A stretch of DNA of 64,000 bases from Natronoglycomyces albus. GTDB taxonomy: Bacteria; Actinomycetota; Actinomycetes; Mycobacteriales; Micromonosporaceae. A program made the position numbers and the translations under genes. Below the pieces are notes generated by a model, which saw only the letters and a list, made by a program, of their open reading frames with translations, did not search any database and was not told the origin of the DNA. The stretch covers positions 3,100,001 to 3,164,000 of the forward strand of contig NZ_CP070496.1 of the NCBI RefSeq assembly GCF_016925535.1, read 5' to 3'. Below are positions 35,050 to 45,454 of the stretch, one piece after another. The first letter of the stretch is position 1, and the number at the start of each line of letters is the position of its first letter.

Positions 35050-35178
35050 GATCCCTAGACCCTGAGCCCCTTGGGATCGAAGGCCGGAGCAAGATCACGC
35101 GGTGGTTTGCGTGATCCAAACCGGCTTCAGGGCATAGTAAAGCCTTCGCGGCACCGATCCCCTTAGACCGCGAAGGCT
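35050..35178. ncRNA. Candidate structured RNA, strand unresolved
   Basis: Three stems in 130 nt. GATCCC (35050-35055) pairs with GGGATC (35073-35078). A long irregular stem uses GAAG-CCGG then GATCACGC (35093-35100), pairing with GCGTGATC (35109-35116) then CCGG-CTTC. AGCCTTCGCGG (35141-35151) pairs with CCGCGAAGGCT (35168-35178), which could be a terminator. It lies in noncoding DNA and matches no RNA family I know. Confidence 0.4.
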
Positions 35179-35392
35179 CTTGCACCTTATCTAGAAACCA
35201 AGCGAGACTCTCACATTTGTCAGGTTTCTGACACTATAAAACCACAGTGTGAAACCGCAAGATCACTTTCAGCGCCCAGCCCGCTGGTTCCGTTGCCCCT
35301 CAATCCAAATGCCAACGACCTCGGTCCCAGATCCGGTTTTCCCCTAGCTAGACGACATCACTGGCTGACTCACTTTGACATCGACACCGACA

Positions 35393-35435
35393 AACGGTGG
35401 TGGCCCCCAAGCAAAGCTTGGGGGCCACCACCGTT
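35393..35435 (-). terminator. Terminator of groEL
   Basis: Perfect 20-bp arms (35393-35412 and 35416-35435) with an AAA loop, containing GGTGGCCCCCAAGC and its complement. It begins 73 nt past the groEL stop codon on the minus strand. No T-tract follows. Confidence 0.85.
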
Positions 35436-35508
35436 GCTACGGCGAGTCAACCGCCGCCGGTGCGATCCAGCGCGCGGGTGTCGACCGCATTGAGTTAATT
35501 TCACAGAG

Positions 35509-37152
<1,644 letters not shown>

Positions 37153-37357
37153 TTAATGTCCTTTCTCTCGGGCCTCGTTCGCCAGGTTTCACCGCTTGCG
37201 AACGAACGAAGGTCCCGCCTCCCGTCAAGGAGGCTCATTCACGTGGGTTCCCACAGGGCCGAAGGAGGAGACGTCTACCGATGGCAAACGGCCCGACCAG
37301 GGCCCGGCAGGTGTTGCCCTGAATGAGACTCGGGGAGGGCGAGACCTTACGTGAGGC

Positions 37358-37657
37358 TTACTTCTCGACGACCGCGAGCACGTCGCGCGAGGAAAGCACC
37401 AGGTACTCTTCTCCGGCGTACTTGACTTCGGTTCCGCCGTACTTGGAGTAGATGACGACGTCGCCGACGTTGACGTCGACCGGGATGCGGTTGCCCTTGT
37501 CGTCGACGTTGCCCGGACCGACAGCCAGGACGGTGCCCTCTTGCGGCTTCTCCTTGGCGGTGTCGGGGATAACGATTCCGGAGGCGGTGGTGGTCTCGGC
37601 CTCGTTGGCCTGGACTACGATGCGGTCGCCCAGTGGCTTGATTGCAGCCTTGCTCAC
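37358..37657 (-). CDS. groES: Co-chaperonin GroES
   Basis: A 99-aa 10-kDa chaperonin: [16 protein letters not shown] at the start, the mobile loop [19 protein letters not shown], the roof segment and [19 protein letters not shown] at the end. The GTG start (37655-37657, VSKAAIKPL) has GGAGAG about 6 nt upstream; longer upstream frames are not homologous. It caps GroEL. Two CIRCE operators lie 120-190 bp upstream, so transcription should be repressed by HrcA and induced by heat. Confidence 0.97.
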   Translation of the reverse strand: MSKAAIKPLGDRIVVQANEAETTTASGIVIPDTAKEKPQEGTVLAVGPGNVDDKGNRIPVDVNVGDVVIYSKYGGTEVKYAGEEYLVLSSRDVLAVVEK

Positions 37658-37780
37658 TTTAACTCTCCAACGTTGATGTGTGGTTAGTTCGCCACCGATG
37701 CCTGGTGCGGCCGGGTCCGTCGTCGCGGGTGTCGAAACCGGCTGTGCGCAGGCGCGGTGAGCGCTCACATGTTCGCTTAA

Positions 37781-37807
37781 TTAGCACTCTCGCACCGAGA
37801 GCGCTAA
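37781..37807. promoter_or_regulatory. CIRCE operator 1 (HrcA)
   Basis: TTAGCACTC, 9-nt spacer, GAGCGCTAA: one mismatch to the CIRCE consensus (TTAGCACTC-N9-GAGTGCTAA). It is upstream of groES on the minus strand. Confidence 0.9.
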
Positions 37808-37822
37808 TGACTATTGTAGCGC

Positions 37823-37849
37823 TTAGCAATCTCGGACTGCGAGTGCTAA
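37823..37849. promoter_or_regulatory. CIRCE operator 2 (HrcA)
   Basis: TTAGCAATC, 9-nt spacer, GAGTGCTAA: one mismatch, in the opposite arm from operator 1. The centres of the two sites are 42 bp apart, about four helical turns, so two HrcA dimers could bind the same face. Confidence 0.9.
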
Positions 37850-37995
37850 GCCTAAGAGTAATACGCCTGGTAGAAAGCGTCAACGCCGCGTGCTGAACGT
37901 CGCACTCATCACTGCGTAGCCCTCCGGGGGGCGACCGATTCATTCCGGTTTGGGAGGGTACCTCGCCCTGCCTGATCGTCAGGGATGATGAAGAG

Positions 37996-39207
37996 GTGGA
38001 CGAAGATCTCTTGGCGGCCGCCTCCCAAGCCTTGGCCGCTCATGGCAACCGCGCGGCCCTAGAGCTGCGAAAGAGCGTGACCGACCCACAGCTCGTGGCA
38101 CAGGCACTCACATTCGCGCAACTGCGACAGCGAGCCGAGGGCAAATTCGCTCCCGCCGACGCGAAGCGGCTGCTATTCACCCGGGCGGGACTCGAGCAGG
38201 CAACCCGTGCCGTGGTAGCCACCCGGCGAGCCGAACGCTTTGCGCAGCTGGGAGCCACCCGGGTCGCCGACCTCGGCTGTGGGATAGGAGCCGACGCCTA
38301 CGCTTTCGCGCGAGCGGGAATCGACGTGATGGCAGTGGAGGCAGACGCCCACACAGCCCAGCTCGTGCAACACAATGCCCACGCCCTAGGCCTGGAAGAC
38401 CGCATCGAAGTGCGCCACGCTGACGCGATGGAGGTCGACCTCACCGGCTGCGACGCCGTCTTTAGCGACCCGGCCCGCAGAGGCGGAAAAGGCCGCGTCT
38501 TCGACCCCTCCCAGTACTCGCCACCCCTGGACGCCCTCCTCGAACGCTTGCGCCCCACCAGTGCTTTTAGCGGCGGTGTCGCCTTGAAACTCAGCCCTGG
38601 CGTGGATCATCGGTGGCTCCCACCGGAGGCCGAAGCCGAATGGGTGGCGGTCGAACGCGACGTCGTGGAGGCGTGTCTGTGGTTGGAACCGCCCACGTCC
38701 ACCCAACGCAGAGCCGCCGCGTTCGTGGATGGGCGTTGGCATGAACTGACCGGAACCGGCCGCGATAGCGCCGAAGTCGGCCCCGTGGCTCGGTACCTAT
38801 ACGAACCCAACGGAGCAGTCCTGCGCTCGGGTCTAGTCGCCCAGTTGGCCCAGATCCTCAAGGCCCACCTGGCGCATCCGGACATCGCCTACATGTACGC
38901 CGATCAGGCACGGCGACATCCCTTGGCGCGAGTGTGGGAAGTCGAAGAAGTGTGGCCCTTGCAGCCTCGTAAACTGCGTCCGCTTTTGGCCCAGCGCGGA
39001 ATTGGGCGGTTGACCATTAAACAGCGTGGCACCGGGATCGTGCCCGATGAATTCCGCAAGCAGCTACATCTGCGCGGGTCCAAGGAAGCCACTTTGGTGG
39101 CAACGCGCGTCGACCAACAACATGTGGCGCTGCTGTGCCGTGAGGTGTACTCACCGAAGGATCAGGGGCAAATGTACGCACCGGATGCGGCCCAGCCGGA
39201 TCGTTAG
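37996..39207 (+). CDS. SAM-dependent methyltransferase with THUMP-like domain
   Basis: A 403-aa class I methyltransferase: motif I VADLGCGIGADAYAFA near residues 90-105, an acidic AVEAD for the SAM ribose, and the post-motif IV loop SDPARRGGKGR where N-methyltransferases usually have (D/N)PPY. The C-terminal part (GIGRLTIKQRGTGI, RGSKEATLVATR) is the THUMP-like domain annotated in actinobacterial homologues, which suggests an RNA substrate. The GTG at 37996 follows GATGAT by 6 nt and may be leaderless. It is divergent from groES across the CIRCE region. Confidence 0.88.
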   Translation: MDEDLLAAASQALAAHGNRAALELRKSVTDPQLVAQALTFAQLRQRAEGKFAPADAKRLLFTRAGLEQATRAVVATRRAERFAQLGATRVADLGCGIGADAYAFARAGIDVMAVEADAHTAQLVQHNAHALGLEDRIEVRHADAMEVDLTGCDAVFSDPARRGGKGRVFDPSQYSPPLDALLERLRPTSAFSGGVALKLSPGVDHRWLPPEAEAEWVAVERDVVEACLWLEPPTSTQRRAAAFVDGRWHELTGTGRDSAEVGPVARYLYEPNGAVLRSGLVAQLAQILKAHLAHPDIAYMYADQARRHPLARVWEVEEVWPLQPRKLRPLLAQRGIGRLTIKQRGTGIVPDEFRKQLHLRGSKEATLVATRVDQQHVALLCREVYSPKDQGQMYAPDAAQPDR

Positions 39208-39276
39208 ACACGCCATTGCGGGGGCGCACCGTTATTCACACCCCGGTAGGGGTCGTCGTGACCGCTGCCTTGGCAC

Positions 39277-40077
39277 CTATCGCCGGTGGTCTTCCAGCAA
39301 CATGGTCCAGCCCTCCATTGCCCGCCGATACTCCTCCGGGCAATACTCCGCTCGTTCCTCGGTGAGAGCCTCGGCCTCAATGAGGTTCTGGCCCTTCTCA
39401 CGGTCCGACCCATATAGATAGCACGCGTAGTTATAGGCGCGTTGGGAATCCAGCGAGTGGGTGTCGGCCAGCGCGTCGGTGTCGATCTGAGCATGCTCGC
39501 CATAGTGCAAGTATTGGTCGATGACATCCAGCAGAATGTCGCGATGGTCTTCCTCGGAGGCAAGGAGCTGGTAGGCGACGAACTGGTCGGCCACGTCTTC
39601 CTCATTGCCGGTGATGGGCAATTCCAGCTGGTCGATGAGCGCGTGCGCGATCTCATGATAGGTCGTCTCGGTGACTAGCGAGTGTACGAAACGATCAGTC
39701 GGCCGCTGATGGATGTCGGCACTGAGCCGGTATTCCTCGATGAGTTCGTAGCAGATGGTGACTTGACTGACTTGGGGGTCATAGTAGGCGTTGTTCGTGT
39801 CGCAGTCGGTGGCAAGCAAATGGAGGTCGTCGACCAGCCACAGTTCGGCGGCGAGCTCTTCGGCCGCGGTGTCCATGACCGCGCCCTCCACAAGTAGGTC
39901 TCGCGCTTGTGGATGCTTTTGTGTGGGTTCGTATTCGACGGTGATCGTGCCGGACTGGGCCGGGCCGCCGGGAGCGGCCGAACAGCCGGTGAGTACGACC
40001 GCGGCTAGAATCATCGCCACGGCGGCATGGCTAACCGTCTCGGTGGCGTGAGTCTTGTTCCCAGTTGCGGCCCGCAA
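39277..40077 (-). CDS. DUF4344-type metallopeptidase lipoprotein
   Basis: A 266-aa exported lipoprotein: hydrophobic signal with lipobox LTGC near residue 32, then a domain with ITICYELIEEY and the zinc-protease motif TTYHEIAHALI (HExxH) near residue 140, followed by EEDVADQFVAYQLL, which can supply a third ligand. This fits DUF4344 ('putative metallopeptidase'). The native substrate is unknown. The start appears to be TTG 40075-40077 with AAAGG/GGAGG upstream. It is on the outer face of the membrane and stands between the methyltransferase and topA as a single gene. Confidence 0.86.
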   Translation of the reverse strand: MRAATGNKTHATETVSHAAVAMILAAVVLTGCSAAPGGPAQSGTITVEYEPTQKHPQARDLLVEGAVMDTAAEELAAELWLVDDLHLLATDCDTNNAYYDPQVSQVTICYELIEEYRLSADIHQRPTDRFVHSLVTETTYHEIAHALIDQLELPITGNEEDVADQFVAYQLLASEEDHRDILLDVIDQYLHYGEHAQIDTDALADTHSLDSQRAYNYACYLYGSDREKGQNLIEAEALTEERAEYCPEEYRRAMEGWTMLLEDHRR

Positions 40078-40208
40078 TGCCTCCGCCTTTCAGTGTTTTG
40101 ATAGTGACAGTAGCGGCATTGTGCGAGCGGGGCCCAGTTGAGGCTTCCTCGCCTCGGGCCTGTGCCACCCGATGGACCACATGGGCCCTTGGCCGCCTCG
40201 GCTGAGAT

Positions 40209-42989
40209 CTATTCGTCGGTTGCGGCTTTCTTGGTGGACTTCTTGGCCGCTTTCTTCGCCGTCTTCTTCGCGGCGGCTTTCTTCGCGGTTTTTTTGGCTG
40301 TCTTCTTCACAGCCTTCTTGGCGGCTTTCTTGGCGGCTTTCTTCGCGGTTTTCTTAGCCGCCTTCTTCACGGTCTTCTTGCCCACATCGCCCGAGGCGAC
40401 CTTTTCGCGCCGTTCGGCTAGAAGTTCGGCGGCTCGGTCAATCGTCATCGCCTCGATGGTGTCGGTCTTACGCAGCGACGCGTTGGTTTCGCCGTCGGTG
40501 GCGTAGGGTCCGAAGCGCCCGTCTTTAATGACGACGTCCTTGCCGGTGACTGGGTCTGCGCCAAGTTCCTTCAACGGCGGGCGGGCGGTGCGACGTCCAC
40601 GCTGTTTCGGTTCGGCCAGTAGCTTTTTCGCCTGTTCGAGAGTGAGGCTAAAGAGCTGCTCTTCCTCGGCCAAGGATCGGTAGTCGCGCTTCTTGACCAC
40701 GTAGGGTCCGTGCGGCCCCAGGCCGGTGCGGATCTCCTCACCGTCCTCGTCGTGCCCGACCAGGCGCGGCAGGGTGAGAAGTTTAAGGGCGTCTTCCAAG
40801 GTGATCTCGGAGAGCTTCTGCCCGGTCAAGAGCGAGGAGGTTTTCTCCCCACTGGTGACATAGGGGCCGTAGCGACCAGTCTTGGCGTGAACGGGTTCGC
40901 CGGTCTCAGGATGGGTGCCCAGTTCCTGTTCCCCCGAACCGATCTCGTAGAGCTCCTCGACCTTGGCTCGGGTGAGCTCGTCCGGGGCAACGGAGGCGGG
41001 TACGGAGACGCGCTCTCCGGCCTCGCCGGGCTCCGCGTCGGCTCTCGTACGTTCCAGATAGGGCCCGTAGCGACCGACGCGCACCACGACGCGGCGATTT
41101 TCCTCATCGGTGTACAGCGGAATGGAGTTGACGCCCCTGGCGTCGATGCGCCCTAGTTCCTCATCGACCAGGTTTTTCAAACCGCCGGAGGAGGCCACGG
41201 AGCCTTCCTCGCCCTCTCCACCGAAGTAGAAGGAGCGCAAGAAGTTGATCGAGGCGGCGTTGCCGGTGGCGATCTCGTCGAGTTCCTGTTCCATCCCGGC
41301 GGTGAAGCCATAGTCGACCAGGCGCGGGAAGTGCTTCTCCATCAGACCAATAACGGCGAATGCCAGGAACGAGGGCACCAATGCTTGGCCGCGTTTGAAG
41401 ACGTAGCCACGGTCCTGGATGGTCTGCATGATCGAGGCGTAGGTGGATGGGCGGCCAATGCCGCGCTCTTCGAGACCCTTGACCAGGGTTGCCTCGGTGT
41501 AACGCGCCGGCGGCTGGGTGGTGTGACCGTTGGGTTCGAGGCCGCGCTCGACCAGGGGCTGTTTGGCCTGCATCTCGGGCAGGCGGCGCTCAGCGTCGTC
41601 GGCTTCTCCCGAGGCGTCGTCGAGCGATTCGACATAGGCCTTGAGGAACCCGGGGTTGGTGATGGTCTTACCGGAGGCGGCGAAGTCACAAGCCTCCTCG
41701 GACAACGACACGGCCCGAATGCGCACCGACGTCGAGTTTCCGGTCGCGTCGATCATTTGGGAAGCGAGCGTACGCCGCCAGATCAACTCGTAGAGGCGGT
41801 GTTCTTCCGGCGTGAGGTGGGCGGCGACTTCCTTGGGGGTGCGGAAGTCGTCGCCTGCGGGTCGGATGGCCTCGTGCGCCTCTTGGGCGTTCTTGACCTT
41901 ACGCGCGTAGCTGCGCGGTTCGGCGGGCAGATATTGTTCCCCGAAAAGCTGTGCGGCTTGTCTTCTGGCGGCCGCCACGGCTGTCTGGGACAGGTTTGTG
42001 GAGTCGGTACGCATATAGGTGATGTACCCGTTTTCGTACAGCCGCTGGGCTACCCGCATAGTTTGCGCCGAGGACAGGCGCAGCTTGCGCGAGGCCTCCT
42101 GTTGCAGCGTCGAGGTGATGAACGGGGCATAGGGGCGACGCCGGTAGGGCTTGGAATCAACCTTGGTGACAACGAAGTCGGTCCCGGCCAGGCGATCAGC
42201 CAGCCCGCGGGCTCCGGCCTCATCCAGCTGGACCACGGAGGACTTGGCCCGGCCGGTAGCCGCGTCGAAGTCCTTGCCAGTGGCGATGCGGTCGCCGTCA
42301 ATGGCAATGAGGGTCGCCTCGAAGTTCGCGCCCTCGCCAGTGGCCAGACGGGCCTTGATGTCCCAGTAGTCAGCGGTCACGAACGCCATGCGAGAACGTT
42401 CCCGCTCCACGACAATGCGGGTGGCCACCGATTGAACCCGGCCAGCCGACAACTTCGGCATGACCTTCTTCCACAGCACCGGAGACACTTCGTAGCCGTA
42501 GAGACGGTCGAGGATGCGACGAGCCTCCTGGGCGTTGACCATGTCGGAGTTCAACTCACGCGGGTTGGCCACGGCCTCGGCGATGGCCTGTTCGGTGATC
42601 TCGTGGAACACCATGCGCTTGACCGGCACTTTCGGGTTGAGGGTTTCGAGAAGGTGCCAGGCGATGGCTTCCCCTTCGCGGTCCTCATCAGTGGCCAGGA
42701 GAAGTTCGTCGCTCTCCTTCAACGCGGCCTTGAGCTTCTTGACATGGTCCTTGCGGTCGGGGTTGACGATATAGAGCGGCTCGAAATTATCGTCGACGTT
42801 CACGCCCAACCGCGACCATGCCTTGTCCTTATATTTAGGCGGGATTTCCTTCGCCGAGCGCGGCAGGTCGCGGATGTGACCGAGGGAGGAGTCTACGGTG
42901 TAGCCCGCGCCCAGGTAACTGGCGATGGTCTTGGCCTTCGCCGGAGACTCGACGATGACCAGACGCTTCACGTCACTGGACTGCGGCAC
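40209..42989 (-). CDS. topA: DNA topoisomerase I
   Basis: A 926-aa type IA topoisomerase that relaxes negative supercoils. The N-terminal Toprim domain (LVIVESPAKAKTI...DEDREGEAIAWHL), the catalytic Tyr in YITYMRTDST and the four C-terminal repeat domains of the actinobacterial type (GRYGPYLE, GRYGPYVTSGE, GPHGPYVVKK, GRFGPYATDGE) replace the zinc fingers of E. coli TopA. The last 60 residues are a Lys/Ala tail (KKTAKKAAKK-like repeats), known in actinobacterial TopA to raise processivity. The GTG start has GGGGA upstream. Its position near hppA, bldG and the helicase gene parallels Streptomyces. Confidence 0.97.
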   Translation of the reverse strand: MPQSSDVKRLVIVESPAKAKTIASYLGAGYTVDSSLGHIRDLPRSAKEIPPKYKDKAWSRLGVNVDDNFEPLYIVNPDRKDHVKKLKAALKESDELLLATDEDREGEAIAWHLLETLNPKVPVKRMVFHEITEQAIAEAVANPRELNSDMVNAQEARRILDRLYGYEVSPVLWKKVMPKLSAGRVQSVATRIVVERERSRMAFVTADYWDIKARLATGEGANFEATLIAIDGDRIATGKDFDAATGRAKSSVVQLDEAGARGLADRLAGTDFVVTKVDSKPYRRRPYAPFITSTLQQEASRKLRLSSAQTMRVAQRLYENGYITYMRTDSTNLSQTAVAAARRQAAQLFGEQYLPAEPRSYARKVKNAQEAHEAIRPAGDDFRTPKEVAAHLTPEEHRLYELIWRRTLASQMIDATGNSTSVRIRAVSLSEEACDFAASGKTITNPGFLKAYVESLDDASGEADDAERRLPEMQAKQPLVERGLEPNGHTTQPPARYTEATLVKGLEERGIGRPSTYASIMQTIQDRGYVFKRGQALVPSFLAFAVIGLMEKHFPRLVDYGFTAGMEQELDEIATGNAASINFLRSFYFGGEGEEGSVASSGGLKNLVDEELGRIDARGVNSIPLYTDEENRRVVVRVGRYGPYLERTRADAEPGEAGERVSVPASVAPDELTRAKVEELYEIGSGEQELGTHPETGEPVHAKTGRYGPYVTSGEKTSSLLTGQKLSEITLEDALKLLTLPRLVGHDEDGEEIRTGLGPHGPYVVKKRDYRSLAEEEQLFSLTLEQAKKLLAEPKQRGRRTARPPLKELGADPVTGKDVVIKDGRFGPYATDGETNASLRKTDTIEAMTIDRAAELLAERREKVASGDVGKKTVKKAAKKTAKKAAKKAAKKAVKKTAKKTAKKAAAKKTAKKAAKKSTKKAATDE

Positions 42990-43614
42990 GTTTCATTCCC
43001 CACTTGGTCGGTTTATGCGTTCTCAACGCTAGCCATCGAGACTAGCTGTCACACCCTCACAACGTAGCTCAGCGGCAAAAACATTCTCACCTGCCGCCCG
43101 GCTTCGCCCGGTTTAGGCTTAGTTTGGGCCTTTGGCCAGCGCCTGTGCGGCGGCCGCGAGCCCCTTGGTGGGGCGTTTCGGTCTCTGTGTGGCGGGCTTG
43201 GAGCGTCCCGTTTGTCGCCCGCCCCTGGTTTCAGGAGTGTTGCGAGGGATGCCACAGGCATTGTCACAGGCCGGGCTGCACGCCGGTCGCACCGGGTTGC
43301 CGGTCGGCTCGGCGCGGTAAGGGTGCGGCCGGTTCCGGCCATCATCCTTGTCGCGTGGTCGGCTCGGACTGAGGCGAATCGGCAGGAGAGATGTGTTCAC
43401 TTTGCATGAGTGTGAGCGATCCACAGGGGGTGACGGGCGCATGTTCGTTTCGACTCCCCCGCCAGCCAGAATGCTCTACTGCTGCCTCAGACACCAAATA
43501 GCTGGCCACCTAATGTGATGCATAACACGAACTTTCGAGCATTCTGGGGCTGAGGGGACGCAACGTCGGCTTTGAGGCGGTGCTGCTGCCCTTGATGTGG
43601 TCACCGCGCCGGTC
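42990..43614. other. Intergenic region between topA and the ABC-F gene
   Basis: About 625 bp with the topA promoter at its left side and an 11-bp inverted-repeat element at 43466-43547. No ORF is supported. Confidence 0.5.
43466..43547. repeat. 82-bp element with 11-bp terminal inverted repeats
   Basis: CCAGAATGCTC (43466-43476) and GAGCATTCTGG (43537-43547) are exact complements. Flanking CAGC/GCTG extends the match with a 2-bp gap. The 60-bp centre has no strong stem. It lies 68 bp beyond the end of the ABC-F gene and could be a terminator or a small mobile remnant. Confidence 0.5.
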
Positions 43615-45306
43615 TCAGCTGTTGGCCATTCCCGTGCGCGAGACCTCCCACACCGGTTCGGGGGTCTCGGCGACCTCGCCATCACCGGAGAACACCACGA
43701 ATCGGTCAAAGCCGCGAGTGAACCAACGGTCGTGGGTCACGGCCACCACAGTGCCGTCGAATGCTCTCAACCCCACCTCTAGAGCCTCGGCCGAGGCTAG
43801 GTCAAGGTTGTCTGTGGGCTCATCCAGCAGCAAACACGTAGCCCCTGATAGTTCCAGCAGCAGGGCCATAAACCGGGCTTGCTGACCGCCCGACAAGGTG
43901 GCGAACTTCTGTTCGGACTGGCCGGTCAGTTCGTAGCGGTTGAGGGCGCTCATCGCTCGCCCTTGGTCGAGGGAGTCGCGGCGCACGTCGCCTTGCCACA
44001 AGATCTCTCGCAAGGTCTTATCGGCCAACTCCGGATGTTCGTGCGTTTGCGAGAAGTGGCCGGGAATGACCCGGGCGCCCAGGCGGGCCCGCCCTGAATG
44101 TCTTACGGCCGATAGCGAACGATCGGGTTGCCAACCTGGATCGGGGTCGCTGCCTCCGAGGGCCAGCAGGCGCAAAAAGTGGCTCTTGCCGGTTCCGTTC
44201 GCTCCCAGAACGGCGACCCGGTCGCCGTACCAGATCTCTAGGTCGAACGGGAAGGTCAGATCCTCCAACTCCAGTTGTTCGCACATGATCGCCCGTTTGC
44301 CAGTCCGTGAGCCACCCAGGTTGACTTTGATGTTCTGATCGCGTGGAGGCAACGGCGGCGGGCCAGCCGCCTCGAACTTGTGCAACCGGGTCTGCGCGGC
44401 CCGATAGCGTGAGGCCATATCGGAGTTGTAGGCGGCCTTGTTCTTGTACATCAGCACGAGTTCACGCAGTTTCTGATGGTCCTCGTCCCACCGGCGGCGT
44501 AGTTCCTCCAGTCGTTCGTGGCGAGCCAGTCGGGCCTCATGCCAGGTGGCGAATCCGCCCCCGTGGGTCCAGGTCTCGCCTGCCTCCAGCGTCACGATGG
44601 CCGAGGCGGTGTTGGCGAGGACTTCCCGGTCGTGGGAGACGAACAAGATCGACTTGGGTGACTCGCGCAGGCGTTGCTCCAGGCGACGTTTGGCTGGTAC
44701 GTCAAGGAAGTTGTCGGGCTCGTCGAGAACCAGCACTTCGTCGGGCCCCTGGAGGAGCAGCTCCAAGGCGAAGCGTTTCTGTTCTCCGCCGGAGAGGGTC
44801 CGCAGCGGTCGAGACTTCGCCTCGTCCCAGGTTTGACGCAGCACCTCGACTGAGACGGTGTCACACAGGACATCGAACTCAAAGCCACCGGATTCGGCCC
44901 AATCGGCCAGAGCGTGAGCGTATTTCAACTGTGCCTTCTCGGCGGCAGTGGAGAATTTGCCGCGTTTCTCAGCCTGGTGCATCTGTGCTTCGGCTGCGAC
45001 AAAGGTGGTGCCAATATCGCGCAGGGTGGGCGGAGCCAGCGAAAGCGCAAGCTGACTGAGCGTCTGCTCGCCCTCGCGCATGCCTACGATCTGGCGCATG
45101 ACGCCCATGCCGCCAGAATGATTGATGACGCCTCGATCAGGGCTTAGCTCCCCGGTGATCATGCGCAGCAAGGTGGTCTTGCCGGTTCCATTGGCACCGA
45201 TGAGGGCAACCTTTTCGCCTTCGGCGACCCGGAAACTGGCGTCGGCCAGTAGTTGGTGGCCGTCGTTGAGCGCATAGGCGACTCCGGCTACATCAATGAA
45301 ACCCAT
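43615..45306 (-). CDS. ABC-F family ATP-binding protein
   Basis: A 563-aa soluble protein with two ABC domains and no membrane segments. Walker A motifs are IGANGTGKTTLL and LGANGTGKSHFL, signatures TLSGGEQKRFAL and TLSGGQQARFMA, Walker B VLVLDEPDNFLDV and CLLLDEPTDNLDL. ABC-F proteins bind the ribosomal E site and act in translation or in antibiotic resistance; this one cannot be assigned to a drug class. The second domain's YxxE-type loop is normal. ATG 45304-45306 follows CACAAT by 6 nt, so it is probably leaderless; a longer upstream frame has no ribosome site. Confidence 0.92.
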   Translation of the reverse strand: MGFIDVAGVAYALNDGHQLLADASFRVAEGEKVALIGANGTGKTTLLRMITGELSPDRGVINHSGGMGVMRQIVGMREGEQTLSQLALSLAPPTLRDIGTTFVAAEAQMHQAEKRGKFSTAAEKAQLKYAHALADWAESGGFEFDVLCDTVSVEVLRQTWDEAKSRPLRTLSGGEQKRFALELLLQGPDEVLVLDEPDNFLDVPAKRRLEQRLRESPKSILFVSHDREVLANTASAIVTLEAGETWTHGGGFATWHEARLARHERLEELRRRWDEDHQKLRELVLMYKNKAAYNSDMASRYRAAQTRLHKFEAAGPPPLPPRDQNIKVNLGGSRTGKRAIMCEQLELEDLTFPFDLEIWYGDRVAVLGANGTGKSHFLRLLALGGSDPDPGWQPDRSLSAVRHSGRARLGARVIPGHFSQTHEHPELADKTLREILWQGDVRRDSLDQGRAMSALNRYELTGQSEQKFATLSGGQQARFMALLLELSGATCLLLDEPTDNLDLASAEALEVGLRAFDGTVVAVTHDRWFTRGFDRFVVFSGDGEVAETPEPVWEVSRTGMANS

Positions 45307-45396
45307 GGCCACATTGTGGTGGTGGGCGATGCGTGGCGTCAAAAGGTTTTCGCACCCGGCGGTCTTGGTCGAGTCCGCTCTTTGGCGCAGACGAAA

Positions 45397-45432
45397 CGTC
45401 GGTGGCCCCAGCCTGGCTGGAGACCACCGACG
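45397..45432 (-). terminator. Terminator of hppA
   Basis: CGTCGGTGG (45397-45405) and CCACCGACG (45424-45432) form perfect 9-bp arms, with a nested CCAGCC-T-GGCTGG hairpin in the loop. It starts 22 nt past the hppA stop codon. Confidence 0.7.
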
Positions 45433-45454
45433 CTTTACCTACACGTCCGAGGCG

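Larger units (their letters stand above)
34685..35508. other. Long intergenic region with stacked hairpins
   Basis: About 820 bp between the VOC gene and groEL with no supported ORF. It holds four stem-loops between 35050 and 35435; the last is the groEL terminator. The first 350 bp show nothing structured. Confidence 0.6.

Noticed and set aside
41331-43067. 578-codon plus-strand ORF
   Set aside because: Antisense shadow of topA, whose domains are unmistakable; such long shadows are common in GC-rich genes.
43061-43120. tRNA-like D-arm (CGTAGCTCAGCGGC) upstream of topA
   Set aside because: It matches only the 5' part of a tRNA; no anticodon stem, T-arm or acceptor pairing follows in the next 70 nt.
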